Shown here in pieces: positions 36,208 through 44,386 of a stretch of 64,000 bases of DNA. The notes below the pieces were generated by a model. It ran no database searches and was not told where the DNA came from. It saw only the letters and a program-made list of their open reading frames with translations. Position numbers and translations under genes: made by a program. Positions within the stretch are counted from its first letter, which is position 1; every line of letters begins with the position of its first letter. The stretch is from Amycolatopsis sp. 2-15 (GTDB lineage: Bacteria; Actinomycetota; Actinomycetes; Mycobacteriales; Pseudonocardiaceae), in the NCBI RefSeq assembly GCF_030285625.1, contig NZ_CP127294.1, positions 2,242,001 through 2,306,000 of the forward strand. Direction: 5' to 3'.

Positions 36208-36926
36208 GGGACCCGCTCAAGCCGCTGCTGGAGCTCGACGGCGTCGCCGCCGCGGCCAAGGCGGCGCAGGACGCGGTGTTCGCCGTGCACCGCCTGCCCG
36301 CCAACCTGCGAGGCGGCGCGGAGACGGCCGCCGAGGCGTCGGTGCGCGCGGCCCGGGCGTCGGCCGGCATCGACGGCGCGAACCCCGAACTGCCCGCCGA
36401 CGGCGCGGTCGCCGACCCGCTGCTCGCCGGCGCCCTGCGCGTGGCCGAGTCGCTGGAACCGCTGCTGCCCACCTGGCGGCGCGCGCCGTTGCAGGCGCTG
36501 GCGAAACTGCACGTCCTGGCCGCGGCCGACGTCGTCGACGATCCCGACGCACTCGGCCGGCCCCTCGCCGGCGGCGAGCGCCTGGAGCTGCTGGCCCAGC
36601 TCGTCACGGGGGCGACGTCGGTGCCCGGGCCGGTCCTCACGGCCGTCGTGCACGGGGAGCTGCTGGCGCTGCGGCCGTTCGGCTCGGCCGACGGCGTGGT
36701 CGCCCGCGCGGCGGCGCGCCTGTCGATGATCGCGACGGGCCTGGACCCCAAGGCGCTGACCGTGCCGGAGGTGGCGTTCTTCCGGCGCGTGCCGAAGTAC
36801 GTCGAGCTGGCTGCCGGCTTCGCGGCCGGGACTGCGGACGGGGTGCGGGAGTGGCTGCTGTTCTGCTGTGAGGCGTTCGAAGTGGGTGCGCGGGAGGCGC
36901 GGAGTATTTCGTCTGCCGCCGGTTAG
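36204..36926 (+). CDS. Degenerate Fic-like protein
   Basis: 240 residues from ATG 36204, coupled to the phosphoribosyltransferase. The segment VVHGELLALRPFGSADGVVARAAARL (given in two parts: VVHGELLALRPF, residues 148-159, and GSADGVVARAAARL, 160-173) aligns with the Fic core H-P-F-x-x-G-N-G-R-x-x-R, but the catalytic His is Arg and GNGR is SADG. An upstream SAGIDGAN (about 53-60) recalls the inhibitory motif (S/T)xxxE(G/N) of Fic proteins. Without the His, AMP transfer by the standard mechanism is not expected. No signal peptide. The fold call is by motif only; it might be a regulator or binding protein. Confidence 0.65.
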   Translation: MRDPLKPLLELDGVAAAAKAAQDAVFAVHRLPANLRGGAETAAEASVRAARASAGIDGANPELPADGAVADPLLAGALRVAESLEPLLPTWRRAPLQALAKLHVLAAADVVDDPDALGRPLAGGERLELLAQLVTGATSVPGPVLTAVVHGELLALRPFGSADGVVARAAARLSMIATGLDPKALTVPEVAFFRRVPKYVELAAGFAAGTADGVREWLLFCCEAFEVGAREARSISSAAG

Positions 36927-36928
36927 GG

Positions 36929-36974
36929 GTGTGGTCAGGCCACACTGGATCTTGCCGGGCTGTGGTGGCCTGAC
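36929..36974. promoter_or_regulatory. Operator-like inverted repeats before the hydroxybutyrate operon
   Basis: GTGTGG-tcagg-CCACAC (36929-36945) is a perfect 6-bp-arm palindrome, and its GTCAGGCCAC (36934-36943) is repeated inverted as GTGGCCTGAC at 36965-36974. They lie 40-85 bases before the bdhA start and are candidates for binding of the PucR-type regulator encoded at the end of the operon; a terminator for the Fic-like gene is the alternative. Confidence 0.5.
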
Positions 36975-37014
36975 ACATGGTCGGCGAGGTGGGTGAGTCC
37001 TAACCTCGTAGCCC

Positions 37015-37788
37015 ATGACCAGTGGGGTAAGTCACAGCTCACCGGGCGCCCTCGACGGCCGCGTCGCTCTCGTGACCGGCGGCGCGAGCGGAATCGGGCT
37101 CGCTTGCGTCCGGGCGTTGGCCGCGGCCGGCGCGAAGGTGCACGTCGTGGACGTCGACGCGCGCGGTGCTGAAGCGGCCGCGGCGGAGATCGGCGGCTGG
37201 GTGCACGTCGGTGACCTCACCGACCCCGCGGTGATCGACACGTTGCCGGCCGAGCTGGACGTGCTCGTGAACAACGCCGGGTTCCAGCACGTGGCCGCGC
37301 TGCAAGAGTTCCCGCCCGAGCAGTTCGCGCGGATCCAGGCGCTGATGGTGACCGCGCCGTTCCTGCTGATCCGCCGGTCGCTGCCGGCGATGTACGCGCG
37401 CGGCTGGGGCCGGATCGTCAACGTCTCCAGCGTGCACGGCCTGCGCGCCAGCCCGTTCAAAGCCGCGTACGTCACGGCGAAGCACGCGCTCGAGGGACTG
37501 TCCAAAGTGGCTGCTCTCGAAGGTGCCGAGCACGGCGTGACGTCCAACTGCGTCAACCCAGGCTACGTGCGCACGCCGCTCGTCACCGGCCAGCTCGACG
37601 CGCAGGCCGCCGAGCACGGTCTCGACGCCGACGAGGTCGTGGAGCAGGTGCTGCTGCGGCGCGCGGCCATCAAACGGCTCATCGAACCGGCGGACGTCGC
37701 CGACCTTGTGGTGTGGCTGTGCGGCGAGCACGCCGGGCACGTCACGGGCGCGTCGCTGCCCCTAGACGGCGGCTGGTCGGCCGCCTGA
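37015..37788 (+). CDS. bdhA: 3-hydroxybutyrate dehydrogenase, SDR family
   Basis: 257 residues from ATG 37015. Short-chain dehydrogenase with the NAD-binding TGGASGIG (about 21-28), NNAG (about 90), catalytic Ser in NVSSVHGLRASPFK and YVTAKHALEG (Tyr, Lys). The stretch ALEGAEHGVTSNCVNPGYVRTPLV is the hallmark of D-3-hydroxybutyrate dehydrogenases, and Q/K-rich substrate-binding positions look typical. The enzyme oxidises 3-hydroxybutyrate to acetoacetate, linking polyhydroxybutyrate or ketone use to acetyl-CoA. It begins a three-gene operon with a symporter and a regulator. Confidence 0.88.
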   Translation: MTSGVSHSSPGALDGRVALVTGGASGIGLACVRALAAAGAKVHVVDVDARGAEAAAAEIGGWVHVGDLTDPAVIDTLPAELDVLVNNAGFQHVAALQEFPPEQFARIQALMVTAPFLLIRRSLPAMYARGWGRIVNVSSVHGLRASPFKAAYVTAKHALEGLSKVAALEGAEHGVTSNCVNPGYVRTPLVTGQLDAQAAEHGLDADEVVEQVLLRRAAIKRLIEPADVADLVVWLCGEHAGHVTGASLPLDGGWSAA

Positions 37789-37820
37789 AACCCCGTCCCC
37801 ACAACGAAGTGGAGTCTGCA

Positions 37821-39137
37821 GTGACAACACCAACCCGGGCCGGCCTGCTGCGCGTGGTCGGCGCGAGCCTGATCGGCACCACCGTGGAGTGGTACGACTT
37901 CTTCCTCTACACCTCCGCCGCCGCGCTCGTGTTCAACAAGCTGTTCTTCCCGAACGCCGACCCGCTCACCGGCACGCTGCTCGCGCTGCTGACCTACGCG
38001 GTCGGCTTCCTCGCGCGACCCGTCGGCGGCCTGGTGTTCGGCCACTTCGGTGACCGCATCGGGCGCAAGCGCCTGCTCGTGGTGAGCCTGGTGATGATGG
38101 GCGGCTCGACGTTCCTGATGGGCGTGCTGCCCACGTACGGCGCGGTCGGCGTCCTCGCCCCGGTCCTGCTGACGCTGCTGCGGCTCGTGCAGGGTTTCGC
38201 GCTCGGCGGCGAGTGGGGCGGCGCGGTGCTGCTCGTGTCCGAACACGGCGACGACCGGCGGCGCGGCTTCTGGGCGTCGTGGCCGCAGACCGGCGTTCCG
38301 GCCGGGAACCTGCTGGCCACGGCGGTGCTGGCGATCCTCGCGTCGGTGCAGTCCGACGCGGCGTTCAACGCGTGGGGCTGGCGCATCCCATTCCTGCTGT
38401 CGGGCGTGCTGGTGGCGATCGGGCTCTGGGTGCGGCTGGCCGTCGCGGAGTCGCCGGTGTTCCTGGCCGCGAAGGCCGCGGCGGGGGAGGAGGAAGCCAC
38501 GCCGATCGTGGACGTGTTCCGTGGGCACCTGCGCGGGCTCGTCGTGACGTTCGGGGCGCGGCTGGCGGAGAACGTGTCGTACTACGTGATCACGGCCTTC
38601 ATCCTCGTCTACGTGACGACCGGGCTCGGCCTGCCGAAGGCGACCGGGCTCACGGCCGTGCTGGTCGCCTCGGCCGTGCACTTCGTGACGATTCCTTTGT
38701 GGGGCTTGCTTTCCGACAAGATCGGGCGCAAGCCGGTGTACTTGTTCGGCGTGGTCGGGATGGCCGCGTGGGCGTTCGGCTTCTTCTGGCTGCTGGACTT
38801 GCGCACGACGGGCGCGGTGATCGGCGCGGCGACCATCGGGCTCGTCGTTCACGGCGCGATGTACGGGCCGCAGGCCGCGTTCTTCGCCGAGCAGTTCCCG
38901 ACACGCGTGCGCTACACCGGCCTTTCGGTGGGCGGGCAGCTGTCGTCCATCGCGGCGGGCGCGATCGCGCCGATCATCGCCGTGGCGCTGTTCCAGGCGT
39001 ACCACTCGACGGTGCCGGTTTCGATCTACGTCGCCGCGATGTGCGTGCTGTCGGTGCTGGCCCTGCTCGGCGCGCGCGAGACGCGCGGCGAGTCGCTGCA
39101 GGAGGCTCCCGCCGAACGGCGCTCAGTGACAGCATGA
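37821..39137 (+). CDS. MHS-family MFS symporter, likely hydroxybutyrate/ketone-body uptake
   Basis: 438 residues from GTG 37821, preceded by gtggag. Twelve membrane helices. GTTVEWYDFFLYTSAAAL at the start and FGHFGDRIGRKRLLV (loop 2-3) are hallmarks of the metabolite:proton symporter group, which includes carriers of citrate, proline, shikimate and alpha-ketoglutarate. LQGFALGGEWGGA-like (VQGFALGGEWGGAVLL) is present. Position between bdhA and the regulator, 32 bp after bdhA, points to 3-hydroxybutyrate or acetoacetate as substrate, by inference. The stop overlaps the regulator's ATG (ATGA). Confidence 0.88.
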   Translation: MTTPTRAGLLRVVGASLIGTTVEWYDFFLYTSAAALVFNKLFFPNADPLTGTLLALLTYAVGFLARPVGGLVFGHFGDRIGRKRLLVVSLVMMGGSTFLMGVLPTYGAVGVLAPVLLTLLRLVQGFALGGEWGGAVLLVSEHGDDRRRGFWASWPQTGVPAGNLLATAVLAILASVQSDAAFNAWGWRIPFLLSGVLVAIGLWVRLAVAESPVFLAAKAAAGEEEATPIVDVFRGHLRGLVVTFGARLAENVSYYVITAFILVYVTTGLGLPKATGLTAVLVASAVHFVTIPLWGLLSDKIGRKPVYLFGVVGMAAWAFGFFWLLDLRTTGAVIGAATIGLVVHGAMYGPQAAFFAEQFPTRVRYTGLSVGGQLSSIAAGAIAPIIAVALFQAYHSTVPVSIYVAAMCVLSVLALLGARETRGESLQEAPAERRSVTA

Positions 39138-40921
39138 CCTGTGTGGATCCCTACCGCCGGTTGCTCGAGCTGCTCGCCGCCGGAGCGAGCAGCGAGCAGC
39201 TGGCGCACGCCGCGCGTGAGTCCGGCGCCGATGCGACCGAGCTCGCGCTGCGCGTCCGCGAGACGCTCACCGAGCACCAGCGGCGCGAAGCCGAGCTCAC
39301 GGCGTTGTTCGACACCGCGAGCGACCTCGCGCGGCTGCGTGACCCGGACGCGGTGCTGCGCTCGATCGTGCGGCGGGCACGGACCCTGCTCGGCGTCGAT
39401 GTGTCGTACCTGAGCCTGAACGACGAAGCCGCCGGCAAGACCTACATCCGAGTGACGGACGGCTCGGTTTCCGCGTTGTTCCAGCAAATCGTGCTCGGGA
39501 TGGGCGAGGGTCTCGGCGGGCTCGTGGCCCAGACCGCGCGGCCGTACGCGACGGCGGACTACTTCGCCGACGCCCGGTTCCGCCACACCTCGCCCATCGA
39601 CACCGGCGTGCTGGAGGAGGGACTCACGGCGATCCTCGGCGTGCCCCTGGCGATCGGCGGCAAGGTGCTGGGCGTGCTCTACGCGTCGGATCGCGCGCCG
39701 CGCGAGTTCTCGACGGCGGAGGTGGCGCTGCTCTCGTCGCTGGCCAACCACGCGGCGATCGCCCTGGACAGCGCGCACCTGCTCGACGAGACGCGCCGCT
39801 CGGCCGCCGAGCTCAACGCCGTGAACGCGACCATGCGCCGCGCCGACGAGGCCCACGACCGCCTGATGGACCTCGTGCTCCGCGGCGGTGACCTGCCGGA
39901 AGTCGCCGCGGAGGTGGCCGGCGTGCTGCGTGGCGAGATCGCCGTCCACGACGCTTCCGGTGACCTGCTGGCGGGCTCCGTGCTCTCGTTCGACGCGCCG
40001 GCGGTGGCTTCCTCGCGCGGCAGCGGGCGTGCGGAGTCCACATCGGACATCTGGGTGTGCGCGGTGCGGGCCGGTCAGGAACTGCTGGGCAGCCTCACGC
40101 TGGCGGGCCGGCCGGAGCTGGCGGGCGCGGACCGGCGGTTGTTCGAGCGCGCGGCCGTGGTGACGGCGTTGCTGCTGATGCTGCGCCGGTCCGTCGCGCA
40201 GGCCGAGGACGAGGTGCGCGGCGAGCTGCTCACGGACCTGCTGACGGCGCCCGCGCGCAACCCGGCTTCGCTGACGGCCCGCGCGCGACGGCTGGGTGTC
40301 GACTTGGCGGCGCCGCACGTGGTGCTCGTCGCCCACGCACCGGGGATCTCCCGGCGTGGCCTCGCGTCGGCGTGCGCGCGGTACGGCGACCTGGTCGGGG
40401 TGTACGCGGAGCAGGTGGTGGCCCTCGCGCCCGACGGCATCGCGGCGGCCAAGGTGGCGCGGGAGCTCCAGTCCGTTGTGGACTGTCCGGTGACGGTCGG
40501 TGCCGCCGGCCCCGTGAAGGGTCCCGCCGCGCTCGCCCACGCGTACGCCGAGGCCGTCCGCTGCGTGAGCACGTTGCTCGCACAGGGCCGCGAAGGCGAC
40601 GGCGCGGCGATGGCCGACCTGGGCTTCCTCGGGGTGCTGCTGGGCCACCACGCCGACCTGCCCGCCTACGTCACGGCCACGCTCGGTCCGGTCCTGGACT
40701 ACGACTCCCGCCGTGGCACCGACCTCGTCGGCACGCTGCGCGCGTACTTCGCGGCCGGCGGGAACCTGGCCCGCGCCAAGGACGAGCTGCACGTCCACGT
40801 GAACACCGTGGTGCAGCGCCTCGACCGCGTCTCCGCGCTGCTCGGTGATGACTGGCGTGAGCCGGAACGCGCGCTGGAGATCCAGCTCGCGCTGCGCGTC
40901 GACCGGCTCAGTGGTCGGTGA
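39134..40921 (+). CDS. GAF-PucR-type transcriptional regulator
   Basis: 595 residues from ATG 39134, overlapping the symporter stop. A helical start (RRLLELLAAGASSEQL) precedes a GAF domain (about 55-215; LARLRDPDAVLRSIVRRART, GEGLGGLVAQTARPYATADY, SLANHAAIALDSAHLL). A middle region (about 250-420) and a CdaR-like GGDEF-related segment follow, and the C-terminal PucR HTH is at about 530-590 (TLRAYFAAGGNLARAKDELHVHVNTVVQRLDRV). Such proteins sense a metabolite through GAF and activate their operon. It probably controls bdhA and the symporter, with the palindromes at 36929 as candidate sites. Its last 14 bases overlap the 3' end of the convergent nickel/cobalt transporter gene. Confidence 0.9.
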   Translation: MTCVDPYRRLLELLAAGASSEQLAHAARESGADATELALRVRETLTEHQRREAELTALFDTASDLARLRDPDAVLRSIVRRARTLLGVDVSYLSLNDEAAGKTYIRVTDGSVSALFQQIVLGMGEGLGGLVAQTARPYATADYFADARFRHTSPIDTGVLEEGLTAILGVPLAIGGKVLGVLYASDRAPREFSTAEVALLSSLANHAAIALDSAHLLDETRRSAAELNAVNATMRRADEAHDRLMDLVLRGGDLPEVAAEVAGVLRGEIAVHDASGDLLAGSVLSFDAPAVASSRGSGRAESTSDIWVCAVRAGQELLGSLTLAGRPELAGADRRLFERAAVVTALLLMLRRSVAQAEDEVRGELLTDLLTAPARNPASLTARARRLGVDLAAPHVVLVAHAPGISRRGLASACARYGDLVGVYAEQVVALAPDGIAAAKVARELQSVVDCPVTVGAAGPVKGPAALAHAYAEAVRCVSTLLAQGREGDGAAMADLGFLGVLLGHHADLPAYVTATLGPVLDYDSRRGTDLVGTLRAYFAAGGNLARAKDELHVHVNTVVQRLDRVSALLGDDWREPERALEIQLALRVDRLSGR

Positions 40922-42008
40922 GGCGCGCCGACCACTTCTCCTCGATGCGGCCGAACCGCCACACCGCGAGCGCGATCAGCCAGGTGAGGATCAACAGCCC
41001 GACGATGGCGAAGCCGACGTAGTCGAGGTTCACGTCGGCGATCGCGGCGAGTGGGCCGTGGGTGATGTCGAGTTTCTCGGCGAGGATCGACACGAGCTCG
41101 ATGGTGCCGATGACCAGCGCGACGGCCACGGACAGTGCTGTGACGGTGATGTTGTAGTAGATCTTGCGGATGGGCCGTGAGAACGCCCAGCCGTAGGCGA
41201 AGTTCATGAACACGCCGTCGGCGGCGTCGAACAGGCTCATGCCCGCGGCGAAGAGCACGGGCAGTACGAGGATCGCGTACCAGGGCAGGGCGAACGCCGC
41301 GGCGCCGGCCGCGAGGACCAGCAGGCCGATCTCCGTGGCGGTGTCGAAGCCGAGTCCGAAGAGGACACCCACCGGGTAGATGTGCCACGGCTTGCGCACG
41401 GCCTTGGTCGCGCCGCGCAGCAGGCGGTTCATGAAGCCGCGCTTGTCGAGCTGGTGTTCGAGTTCGGCTTCGTCCAGTTCGCCGTGGCGCATCCGTGTGA
41501 AGACCCGGACGATCCCGACGAGCGCCACGAGGTTGATGATCGCGATGAGGTAGAGGAAAACGCCCGAGACGGACGTACCGATGAGGCCGGTGGTCTCGTG
41601 CAGTGTCGACGAATCGTCCTCGAGCTGCCCGGCGACGGCGCGCACGCCGAGTGAGAGCAGCAGGCAGAGACCGAACACGATCGTCGAGTGCCCGAGCGAG
41701 AACCAGAACCCGACCGACAGGGGCCGCTGGCCTTCGGACATCAGCTTGCGCGTGGTGTTGTCGATCGCCGCGATGTGGTCGGCGTCGAAGGCGTGGCGCA
41801 TGCCGAGCGTGAACGCCGTGACCCCCAGCCCGATCCCGAACACACCCGACGCGCCCAGGTCGTAGTGGTGCGGTGCGATGAACAGCACGAGCACACCCCA
41901 GCCCACAAGGTTCAGCAGCAGGATCACCGCCGCCATCCCGGAGAGCGACCACCACTCCCGCCTCGACAACGGCTGCCTCGCGCGGGTCGGTTCCTGCACC
42001 CCGGTCAT
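40908..42008 (-). CDS. NiCoT-family nickel/cobalt transporter
   Basis: 366 residues from ATG 42008. Eight membrane helices. RHAFDADHIAAIDNTTRKL (about 71-89) is the NiCoT signature HxxxxDHI in helix II. FSLGHSTIVFGL and LGFDTATEIGLL are the other two conserved metal-path motifs. The central cytoplasmic loop is charged (RMRHGELDEAELEHQLDK). It imports Ni2+ or Co2+ for urease, hydrogenase or cobalamin; no such genes are in the window, so the preferred metal is open. It ends tail to tail with the PucR gene, overlapping by 14 bases. Confidence 0.94.
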   Translation of the reverse strand: MTGVQEPTRARQPLSRREWWSLSGMAAVILLLNLVGWGVLVLFIAPHHYDLGASGVFGIGLGVTAFTLGMRHAFDADHIAAIDNTTRKLMSEGQRPLSVGFWFSLGHSTIVFGLCLLLSLGVRAVAGQLEDDSSTLHETTGLIGTSVSGVFLYLIAIINLVALVGIVRVFTRMRHGELDEAELEHQLDKRGFMNRLLRGATKAVRKPWHIYPVGVLFGLGFDTATEIGLLVLAAGAAAFALPWYAILVLPVLFAAGMSLFDAADGVFMNFAYGWAFSRPIRKIYYNITVTALSVAVALVIGTIELVSILAEKLDITHGPLAAIADVNLDYVGFAIVGLLILTWLIALAVWRFGRIEEKWSARLTDH

Positions 42009-42086
42009 CGACAGCCCCTCCCTCAGCGCAACACCTGAGAGGGTAGGCAGGTGAACAGGTGAACCGCAATAAGCGCAGATTCACAA

Positions 42087-42118
42087 AAGAGCCCCTCACC
42101 AGGAGATGAGGGGCTCTT
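42087..42118 (-). terminator. Terminator downstream of murQ
   Basis: Perfect 12-bp stem aagagcccctca / tgaggggctctt with an 8-base loop; on the minus strand it is followed by TTTTG. It lies about 110 bases after the murQ stop and before the NiCoT gene. Confidence 0.8.
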
Positions 42119-42164
42119 CGCCCGAATTACGTCATTGGCGTTCGGCCTACTGCCCTGCCACCAC

Positions 42165-42214
42165 GCGAGATCGCGGGCTTGAAGCGATCTCGCGCGCCTC
42201 GGCGGAGCCGAGGC
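42165..42214. repeat. Composite palindromic repeat, copy 2
   Basis: gcgagatcgc (42165-42174) and its inverse gcgatctcgc (42184-42193) are followed by the hairpin gcctcggc-gga-gccgaggc (42196-42214). Read on the other strand it matches the order at 21588-21618: gcctcggc-N3-gccgaggc, gcg, (g/a)gatcgc. It stands in the murQ 3' gap. Confidence 0.6.
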
Positions 42215-42226
42215 CGAAGACGCAGC

Positions 42227-43177
42227 TCAGCCCGCGCGCAGGTGCAGCGAGTCGAGCGCCTTCCGTACGTGGCCCCCATTGGCCGTCAGCGCCGCCGCGG
42301 CGTGTTCGACGTCGGAGCCCGACAGCAGGTGCACGAGGGCCGTTTTGAGGTCGCCGCCGGCCTCGGTGAGGGCGTCGGAGCAGTCGGCCATGGTCAGGCC
42401 CGTGGCTTCCTGCAGGATGCGGATCGTGCGGCCGCGCAGCTTCGCGTTCGTGGCCCGCATGCTGACCATCAGGTTCGAGTAGGTCTTCCCCAGCTTGATC
42501 ATCGTGGCCGTGGAGAACGCCGTGAGGATCAGTTTCTGCGCCGTGCCCGCCTTCATGCGGGTCGAGCCGGCGAGCACCTCCGGGCCGGTGGCCACGGCGA
42601 TGAGCACGTCGACGCCGGCCGGCTTCGACGCCCGCGGATTGGCCGAAACCAGCCCCGTGTGCGCGCCGAGGCCGCTCGACGCCTCGAGTGCGCCGAGCAC
42701 GAACGGCGTGCGCCCGGAGGCGGCGAGGCCGAGCACGAAGTCGCCCGGCTGCACCACGGCAGCGAGCTCGGCCGCGCCGGCCTCGTCGTCGTCCTCGGCG
42801 TTCTCCACCGCCTGCCGCAGGGCCTTCTCGCCGCCCGCGTGATGCGCGACGAACAGGTCCGGCGGCACGTTGAACGTCGGCACGAGTTCGGCCGCGTCCA
42901 GCGTCGCCAGGCGGCCCGACGTGCCCGCCCCGACGTAGTGCACGCGGCCGCCGCCCCGCAGGGCTTCCACGGCGTAGTCGACCGCGCGCGCGAGCTGCGG
43001 CAGCACCGCGGCCACCGCGTCGGGCACCCGGCGGTCCTCGGCGTTGATGGCGCTGAGGATCCCCATGGTGGACATCAGGTCGATGTCCACCGTGCGGGGG
43101 TTGCGTTGCTCGGTCGGCGAATCGACGTGCACCGCCTGGCAGGGGACGGTCATCATGCGCCTCGTTTCTGAGTTCAT
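42227..43177 (-). CDS. murQ: N-acetylmuramic acid 6-phosphate etherase
   Basis: 316 residues from ATG 43177, which overlaps the murR stop (ATGA); ATGs at 43156 and 43153 behind gaggcg are alternatives. SIS-fold lyase that splits the lactyl ether of MurNAc-6-phosphate to GlcNAc-6-phosphate and D-lactate in the cytoplasm. VGAGTSGRLATLDAAEL (about 63-79) carries the sugar-phosphate loop and catalytic Glu, GLAASGRTPFVLGAL the second loop, and GSTRMKAGTAQKLILTAFST the family signature. A C-terminal UBA-like helical bundle (about 260-310, GLTMADCSDALTEAGGDLK) is typical. Coupled to the regulator murR. Confidence 0.95.
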   Translation of the reverse strand: MNSETRRMMTVPCQAVHVDSPTEQRNPRTVDIDLMSTMGILSAINAEDRRVPDAVAAVLPQLARAVDYAVEALRGGGRVHYVGAGTSGRLATLDAAELVPTFNVPPDLFVAHHAGGEKALRQAVENAEDDDEAGAAELAAVVQPGDFVLGLAASGRTPFVLGALEASSGLGAHTGLVSANPRASKPAGVDVLIAVATGPEVLAGSTRMKAGTAQKLILTAFSTATMIKLGKTYSNLMVSMRATNAKLRGRTIRILQEATGLTMADCSDALTEAGGDLKTALVHLLSGSDVEHAAAALTANGGHVRKALDSLHLRAG

Positions 43178-44175
43178 TTACCGGTTTCCCGCGGACGGCG
43201 GCGACCGTCGGGCCTGACCCCGAGCCGGTGCGAGCCGACCGCGTCCCTCGTCGCGTCCAACGCGTTGACGGAGGCGTCCATGTGCCGCTGCGCGACCCCG
43301 ATGAACAGGCAGTCGATCACGGTGAGCTGAGCGATGCGGCTCGCCGTGGCCCCGGAACGGAAGGTGGTTTCGCGCGCTGCCGTGGTGAGCACGAGGTCTG
43401 CGACCTCCGTGATCGGCGAACGCGGGAAGTTCGTGACGGCGACGGTGATCGCGCCGTGCTCGCGGGCGACGCGCAGCGCCTCCACGGTGTCGGTGGTCGC
43501 GCCCGTGTGGGAGACGCCGATCGCGACGTCGCCGGGGCTGAGCACCGCGGCCGAGGTGAGCATGATGTGCGTGTCGGACCACGAGAAGCTCACGCGGCCG
43601 ATGCGGTGCAGCTTCTGCTGCAGGTCGGCGGCCACGAACGCGCTCGCGCCCACGCCGTAGACGTCCACGCGGCCGGCCTCGGCCAAGAGGTCGATCACCC
43701 GCTGCATCGTCGCGACGTCGAGCTGGTCGGCCGTCTCCTCGACGGCGCGCGCGTCGGCGAAGCTGACCTTGCCGATCACGGCCGCGAGGTCGTCCTCGGG
43801 GCTGATCTCCCCGCCGAGGTTGCGCGTGGTTCTGGCCTCGGTGCGCGCGGTGTCCGCGGCCAGCGCGATGCGCAGCTGCGGGTACCCGCCGACGCCGACG
43901 GCCTTGCAGAACCGCGTGACCGTGGTCTCGCTGGTGCTGGCGGCGAGGGCGACCTCGGTGATGCTCCGGCGCGCGACCGTCGCGGGGTCCTCGAGCACGA
44001 CCTTCGCCACTCGCTGCTCGGCGCGGGCGAGCCCGGGCAGCAGCGAGCGGATGCGGACCAGCGGGCTCGCATCGGCGTCACGGACAGTGGTCTGAGCTGG
44101 GGTTTGCTCGGACGGTGCCGGGATGGTTACGGAATCGGCATCGTCCACCGTCGGAAAGTTACTAACCGTTGGCAT
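43174..44175 (-). CDS. murR: RpiR-family regulator, MurR type
   Basis: 333 residues from ATG 44175. The N-terminal HTH_6 domain (about 50-125) contains VARRSITEVALAASTSETTVTRFCKAVGVGGY, the RpiR signature. The C-terminal SIS domain (about 160-290) has VYGVGASAFVAADLQQKL and IGVSHTGATTDTVEAL, which bind phosphosugars. In E. coli MurR represses murQP and responds to MurNAc-6-phosphate; coupling with murQ supports the same role here. The last 30 residues are basic and unconserved. The gap upstream carries three GCTAAC/GTTAAC boxes that may be its operator. Confidence 0.9.
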   Translation of the reverse strand: MPTVSNFPTVDDADSVTIPAPSEQTPAQTTVRDADASPLVRIRSLLPGLARAEQRVAKVVLEDPATVARRSITEVALAASTSETTVTRFCKAVGVGGYPQLRIALAADTARTEARTTRNLGGEISPEDDLAAVIGKVSFADARAVEETADQLDVATMQRVIDLLAEAGRVDVYGVGASAFVAADLQQKLHRIGRVSFSWSDTHIMLTSAAVLSPGDVAIGVSHTGATTDTVEALRVAREHGAITVAVTNFPRSPITEVADLVLTTAARETTFRSGATASRIAQLTVIDCLFIGVAQRHMDASVNALDATRDAVGSHRLGVRPDGRRRPRETGK

Positions 44176-44386
44176 TTGCGACAAGGCTACCCACATCCTT
44201 CGGCAGGATCGCAACCCGTCCGTGTCTGCGGACTTCGTTTTGCGATTAATCGTTGACCAGAAAGTCGCTAACCAGGTCGACCTTGTTAACGAGCTCAAGC
44301 TAACGACTTGGCAACTTAGTGTCGCCCCGCAAAAGGCTTCGGATCGCTGAGTGGGAGGGCCAGTTCGGCGCTGGGCGACAGGCCGG
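44176..44386. promoter_or_regulatory. AT-richer murR leader with three GTTA(G/A)C boxes
   Basis: GCTAAC at 44267-44272, GTTAAC at 44285-44290 and GCTAAC at 44299-44304 (read as GTTAGC, GTTAAC, GTTAGC on the minus strand) are spaced 18 and 14 bases. The stretch is clearly AT-richer than its surroundings. It lies between murR and the amiE-like gene and probably holds the murRQ promoter and operator. No gene is visible. Confidence 0.45.
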
